Source: Bacteroidales bacterium
Lineage (GTDB): Bacteria; Bacteroidota; Bacteroidia; Bacteroidales; FEN-979
Reading direction: 5' to 3'
NCBI GenBank assembly: GCA_023229525.1
Contig: JALNZC010000041.1
Location: 1 to 36,182, forward strand
DNA length: 36,182 bases
Positions 32,852 to 36,182 of this stretch are shown piece by piece; positions within the stretch are counted from its first letter, which is position 1, and each line of letters opens with the position of its first letter. Position numbers and translations under genes: made by a program. Under the pieces are notes generated by a model. That model had not been told where the DNA came from, made no database searches, and saw nothing but the letters and a program-made list of their open reading frames with translations.

Positions 32852-33415
32852 ATGGCCAAATTCGGCAACAATTTCCTTACCCATGACCTCAGCGGGAAGC
32901 TGGGCGATCTGGTAGTCTTCCGTCAACGTGACGGGAGGACGATCCTGGCTAACAAACCAGGAAAACGCAATCATGAACCATCGGCTGCCCAGGCAGCGCA
33001 CCAGTTTCGATTTCAGCAAGCGGTGCTATATGCCAAGTCGGTTAAAAACGATCCGGAGATGGAGGCCGAGTATGCCGTCAAAGCAGTTGACGGCCTGACG
33101 GTCTATAATGTGGCAATGGCCGACTTTTTCCTTGCACCCCATATCGACGAGATCGATGTGACCCTTTACAACGGCCAGCCCGGCAGCAAGATCAAAGTCC
33201 GGGCCGTGGACGATTTCAAGGTTGCGGCGGTAACCGTAAGTATTGAAAATACCGATGGAGTGCAGGTTGAACATGGCGCTGCGGTACGGGAGCCAAACAA
33301 CCTCGACTGGATCTATACCGTAACCGGTGATCCGGGAGTATCGTCAGGGCAAAAGATCGTGATCTGCGCCAGCGATATGCCTGGTAACCTTGCCAAGTTA
33401 GAACGGGAAGTGTAA
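32852..33415 (+). CDS. Small DUF6266-like protein with Ig-like C-terminal half
   Basis: 187 residues starting MAKFGNNFLTHDLSGKLGD. The first 40 residues (GKLGDLVVFRQRDGRTILANKPGK) resemble the 54-residue protein at 25773 and the start of DUF6266-type proteins. Residues about 45-85 are helical (SAAQAAHQFRFQQAVLYAKS), and 90-187 look like a small beta-sandwich (IDEIDVTLYNGQPGSKIKVRA ... ). No signal peptide is visible. GC content is higher than in the genes before it. I used the ATG at 32852; earlier TTG codons lie in the promoter region. A clear terminator follows. The function is unknown. Confidence 0.7.
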   Translation: MAKFGNNFLTHDLSGKLGDLVVFRQRDGRTILANKPGKRNHEPSAAQAAHQFRFQQAVLYAKSVKNDPEMEAEYAVKAVDGLTVYNVAMADFFLAPHIDEIDVTLYNGQPGSKIKVRAVDDFKVAAVTVSIENTDGVQVEHGAAVREPNNLDWIYTVTGDPGVSSGQKIVICASDMPGNLAKLEREV

Positions 33416-33434
33416 TCCGTGTTTTTTGATGCTT

Positions 33435-33499
33435 AACCCATTCCCGGTCCCGGGCTTACAACCCTTCTAAATAAAGGTTATAAAGGACCGGGATGGGTT
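33435..33499 (+). terminator. Hairpin terminator after the DUF6266-like gene
   Basis: Left arm AACCCATTCCCGGTCC (33435-33450) pairs with GGACCGGGATGGGTT (33485-33499) with one bulged T. A minor AACC/GGTT pair lies in the loop, and a T-run follows at 33498-33502. Confidence 0.8.
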
Positions 33500-33548
33500 T
33501 TTAATTTCCTGCCACAATGTCACATCTCTTTATCACACTTGGGAAACA

Positions 33549-33581
33549 TATAGCTAAGATATAGCTAACCTATAGCTAAGC
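33549..33581. repeat. Three 11-bp direct repeats
   Basis: TATAGCTAAGA, TATAGCTAACC and TATAGCTAAGC abut without gaps, one helical turn apart, 150 bp ahead of the DUF1353-like gene. They could be an operator or iteron-like site, or a simple expansion. Confidence 0.8.
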
Positions 33582-33731
33582 TTTACCAAAGATTGACAAA
33601 ATCAAAGGTGATTTATGACAGGGTGGCAGAAAAAAAGGTGATGAATTCAGGGTTTATAGAAAATAATCACTATTTATTTTGTAATATTGACATAAACCAG
33701 ATATATTTAACACATCCTATTCCATATCCAA

Positions 33732-34241
33732 ATGATCCGTTCTGCAACCATAAAAAACAAAGTATACAAATTCGTTCATAAAGAGGATGTTTCGGTAATT
33801 ACCAATCTTTATGGGCGTCCTTTTGACAGTACCTGGCTGAATATTGATCCGTATGGGAAAATCCTGGTAAAGGGGAGTAATGGGAATGGTTATGCCTGGG
33901 ATGGATGCTCCCCAAAATGGAATATACTTGATATTACCTGGGGAACGCCCGATGGGAGGTTAGATTTTGAAACCGAAGAACCGATGACCTATTATGCTTC
34001 CATGATTCACGATGCACTATACCAGTATAAAGGAGATGCGGGTATCAGCCGGAAAGAGGCCGATATTATTTTCCGGTTGATCCTGAAAGAAGCCGGGTTC
34101 AGATTGTGGTGGATCTATGGCGTCGCCGTACGGCTGGGAGGCGGTATTTATGGCCATTGGAAAACAAAAACATCGATGCCGAGCATCCGGGTTACCGGAT
34201 GCTCATGGATGCAACGATCAGAGTTAGTGGATCAGAAGTGA
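33732..34241 (+). CDS. DUF1353-like protein
   Basis: 169 residues, soluble in appearance. NGYAWDGCSPKWNILDITWG (52-71) and YYASMIHDALYQYKGDAGISRKEADIIFRLILKEAG resemble the core of DUF1353, a small family found in phages and bacteria; in DUF1353 the motif is a GFxTDxAS / HDxLY pair. The HDALY motif is clear, the first one is altered. A C-terminal helix (LWWIYGVAVRLGGGIYGHW) may touch the membrane. It has no phage neighbours here, so a prophage origin is only a possibility. The ATG at 33732 is the first in frame. Confidence 0.55.
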   Translation: MIRSATIKNKVYKFVHKEDVSVITNLYGRPFDSTWLNIDPYGKILVKGSNGNGYAWDGCSPKWNILDITWGTPDGRLDFETEEPMTYYASMIHDALYQYKGDAGISRKEADIIFRLILKEAGFRLWWIYGVAVRLGGGIYGHWKTKTSMPSIRVTGCSWMQRSELVDQK

Positions 34242-34336
34242 GCAATAATGTTACGTATTATGTTGAAAGTTATTATCAAAAAATAAATCCCGAATAACCG
34301 CTGTAGAAGTTACCAATACGTTAGTGACAAAACTTA

Positions 34337-35401
34337 ATGAAAAAATACCATATGGAAGCCAACGAACCAAATGAAGAAATTCAGGATTTCACAAAAGGTT
34401 ATTTAACATTACCATTTGATGAAGATCAGTTTAGGGATTTTATTACTGGATTATTAGGTAAACCTCAAACAATTACTAAGCGTATTTCTGGTGATTTTGA
34501 AATACATTTAAAGGACCTGCAGAATTTTCATGATCTTCTAACACAAAGAATTATTCAACAGAATAATGGCAAGTTGGTACAGCTTAAAACTAAAATTTAT
34601 TATTCTGATGACTCCTCGGTGTTATTAAGCAGCTATGAGGAACTTCTTACCTATAATGAAGTGAAACCGGTAATTTCTGTTGCGGTAAGGATGACTTGGA
34701 TTTATCTAATTCAATTTGCTGATAAAAGAGTCCCAGAAAAACAGGAAATTGAGTTGATGATAGTATCAACATCACAGAGAAATATAATTGAAGATGAAGA
34801 TATCCCTTTTGCTTTTTCTGACGATGGGGAGTTTAGAATTTCAATTCAACACACTGCAAGAAGTTGGGGTTCTGACATTGAAGGATTATTAACAAATCAA
34901 ATAAATTCACTCATTAAACAAAAAAGTAGAATCAAAGAATTTTTACGAAAACATAGTGTAAAAATTGGATTAATAATTGGTTCCCTATTCATGATTGGCG
35001 CTCTCATTGGAACTTATATAACATATCAAAATTTTGATAAAACAGAAATTGTAAGAATACAAACATTTTTGCAGAAGCCAACCTTAACCATCGACGATAA
35101 AATCGATTTTCTTATTAAATATAGTGCCAGTAATTTAAAGGATTATTTTTCAATTAAAATCATTATTTTTTTTATTTTTTCATTAATTGTCTCGATTGTT
35201 CTCGGTGTTTGGGTTGAATCCTTAGCCGATAATAAAATGAGAAGCTATCTGGTACTTACCCGAGAAGCCTTAAAACTTCGAGATAAATTGGAAGACAAAC
35301 GAAAAAAGAAGACATTGATGTTTTGTTTATCTATCCTGATCAGTATTGCATCAAGCGTAATTGCAAATTATATTTTCATATTTTTCACTAAAACAAACTA
35401 A
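34337..35401 (+). CDS. Unknown three-helix membrane protein
   Basis: 354 residues that I do not recognise. Residues 1-205 are soluble and alternate strands and helices (FTKGYLTLPFDEDQFRDFIT, RISGDFEIHLKDLQNFHDLL, VKPVISVAVRMTWIYLIQFA). A first helix sits at about 208-230, a loop of about 40 residues follows, a second helix at about 272-294, a basic cytoplasmic stretch (LRDKLEDKRKKK, about 315-327) and a third helix at about 330-350. The N-terminal part could bind a ligand or a nucleic acid. It is AT-rich, single, flanked by a terminator-like hairpin and mobile-element remains, and so is probably an acquired accessory gene. Confidence 0.6.
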   Translation: MKKYHMEANEPNEEIQDFTKGYLTLPFDEDQFRDFITGLLGKPQTITKRISGDFEIHLKDLQNFHDLLTQRIIQQNNGKLVQLKTKIYYSDDSSVLLSSYEELLTYNEVKPVISVAVRMTWIYLIQFADKRVPEKQEIELMIVSTSQRNIIEDEDIPFAFSDDGEFRISIQHTARSWGSDIEGLLTNQINSLIKQKSRIKEFLRKHSVKIGLIIGSLFMIGALIGTYITYQNFDKTEIVRIQTFLQKPTLTIDDKIDFLIKYSASNLKDYFSIKIIIFFIFSLIVSIVLGVWVESLADNKMRSYLVLTREALKLRDKLEDKRKKKTLMFCLSILISIASSVIANYIFIFFTKTN

Positions 35402-35420
35402 GTTCTGTCACTAACAAAAA

Positions 35421-35454
35421 GGGCTTAATGCAGTTTTTCACTGCATAAAAGCCC
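35421..35454 (+). terminator. Terminator-like hairpin
   Basis: GGGCTT A ATGCAG (35421-35433), loop TTTTTCA, CTGCAT AA AAGCCC (35441-35454). It lies 20 bp after the unknown membrane protein. No long T-run follows on the plus strand, while the minus strand has one. Confidence 0.6.
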
Positions 35455-35652
35455 GACGTTGAACCAACCTCAACCGTTTGCTAATAGCGGATTTAAGCCA
35501 GGGGGGGGGATTCAATTATTTCTCAGGGGTTGATAAATGGGAAAATAAACGACCGTTGACGGAACGGGTTATAAATTGATAGTAATTTATTGTAACCATA
35601 CGCGGCTTTATAAATCATTTTAGACCTCCAATTGGTATCACACCGGCTATTA
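35455..35652. other. Spacer with no gene
   Basis: 198 bp, including a run of nine G (35501-35509). I see no gene, hairpin or promoter in it. It probably contains the downstream breakpoint of the IS91-type remnant. Confidence 0.4.
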
Positions 35653-35892
35653 TTACGTCAAACAATAAGGTATCCGGCACCGCGGACAATGCCGGTTACG
35701 GCAGCTGTTAAATGCTATCCTGGTGCTTCCGCACTTGTCACAGGCATACACGTGTCCGCCCATCGCAGCCGTATGACATGATGCAATGTCCTCCAGAACT
35801 TTGCGCTGATGGAAGGTAACCCGGTGAGAAGCCAGGTATTGTTCTCCATACCGGAGAATAATATCAGCCACCACATGTGGGGCGACTTTCAA
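35653..35892 (-). pseudogene. IS91-family transposase, N-terminal zinc-ribbon fragment
   Basis: 79 residues: HVVADIILRYGEQYL, then the zinc-binding part with CHTAAMGGHVYACDKCGS and CRNRHCPRC, then an unrelated IPYCLT end and a stop. The intact family has about 380 residues with a catalytic HUH/Tyr domain, which is missing. The start TTG at 35892 overlaps the stop of the recombinase fragment by a few bases, the usual coupling of the two genes in IS91-type elements. This is a dead copy truncated on its 3' side. Confidence 0.82.
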
Positions 35893-36074
35893 TGTTTGAT
35901 ATAGAGTCTGTCGAGCGGATTGAAGGCAACCTTGGGCATTACTTGTGCAATATGCATATAGGTCATGGTTGTGGTGATCCTGGTATGTCCCATTTGCTCT
36001 TTGAGCGTGAACAGATCGAGGCCTTCCTCCAGCAGATGAGTGGCAAAACTATGACGATGTAAACGGCAAATAAC
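35889..36074 (-). pseudogene. Tyrosine recombinase, C-terminal fragment
   Basis: On the minus strand the catalytic C-terminus of an integrase/XerD-like protein is readable: LHRHSFATHLLEEGLDLFTL (H-x-x-R box with the usual LRHSFATHL altered to HRHSFATHL), MGHTRITTTMTYMHIA (second His and active-site Tyr) and the tail NPLDRLYIKH. Upstream of LHRHS the protein sequence is lost: the DNA changes to 23-bp tandem repeats. It is the accessory recombinase of the IS91-type element and is inactive. Confidence 0.8.
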
Positions 36075-36155
36075 AATGCAAGTTTTCGGCAATTAAGAAT
36101 GCACGATTTCGGCAAATAAGGATGTAAGAAATCGGCAAATAAGAATGCAAGGTCC
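36064..36155. repeat. Four 23-bp tandem repeats
   Basis: CGGCAAATAAGAATGCAAG-type units start at 36064, 36087, 36110 and 36133 with an exact 23-bp step and a few substitutions each. They abut the broken 5' end of the recombinase fragment. Confidence 0.88.
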
Positions 36156-36182
36156 TTCCTTCGTTAACTTCCCATTTTAAAG

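Noticed and set aside
36064..36155. CRISPR array at 23-bp step
   Set aside because: The units are contiguous tandem repeats, so there are no spacers.
1..36182. tRNA, rRNA or riboswitch
   Set aside because: I found no cloverleaf, rRNA segment or conserved riboswitch core by eye; a covariance search would be needed to exclude small RNAs.

Overview
The window comes from a member of the Bacteroidota. Three things support this: two secreted proteins end in type IX secretion (Por) sorting tails, the promoters carry the Bacteroidetes -7 element TAnnTTTG, and many genes belong to Bacteroidetes families (DUF1599, the BT_3928-like DoxX protein, DUF4421, DUF3943, DUF6600). I cannot name the genus.

Layout. 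Positions 1-3510 are housekeeping: a truncated DppB-type ABC permease, a DoxX-like protein overlapping a DUF1599 protein, and folP reading the other way. Positions 3656-25410 form one coherent block of envelope and stress genes: a DUF6600 protein with a Gln-rich tail, an Mla-type lipid ABC system (mlaE-mlaF-mlaD), two PAP2 phosphatases, two tiny membrane proteins (Thivi_2564-like and lmo0937-like), DUF4421 and DUF3943 outer-membrane proteins, and a long minus-strand operon (cupin, sll1863-like lipoprotein, AI-2E permease, GH130, GT4-toroid fusion, CheB-CheR-PAS, PAS, Mg2+ P-type ATPase). An AraC-family regulator with an N-terminal CxxC domain lies at the head of that operon. Positions 25.5-34.3 kb are accessory: a 14-repeat YCF48 protein with a sorting tail, a frameshifted lipoprotein, a beta-barrel protein, a beta-helix/SprB protein, a chagasin-like inhibitor, two related small proteins with a shared promoter, and a DUF1353-like protein. 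Positions 34.3-36.2 kb hold an unknown 3-TM protein and the remains of an IS91-type element with its tyrosine recombinase.

Main result. Seven copies of a 39-bp box (ATGTGTGAATNATGTAAC, then 12 bp, then TTGTGTAAC) stand in front of seven transcription units in the 3.6-24.9 kb block, on both strands. Six boxes are followed, exactly 25 bp later, by TTTG or TTTA of a -7 element; the seventh is followed after 24 bp. The TGTAAC half-sites are 21 bp apart as direct repeats, and the box sits where the -33 element would be. This is the layout expected of a class-II activator, and the AraC-type protein, whose own promoter is a plain -33/-7 promoter without the box, is the obvious candidate. I infer a compact envelope-stress regulon of about 17 genes. 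Whether it has been described before cannot be decided from the sequence.

A second theme is intergenic heptamer tandem arrays (ATTTACG, GTTCAAA, GGATGCT, TTTGAGC types), which recur in four spacers and are unrelated to the box.
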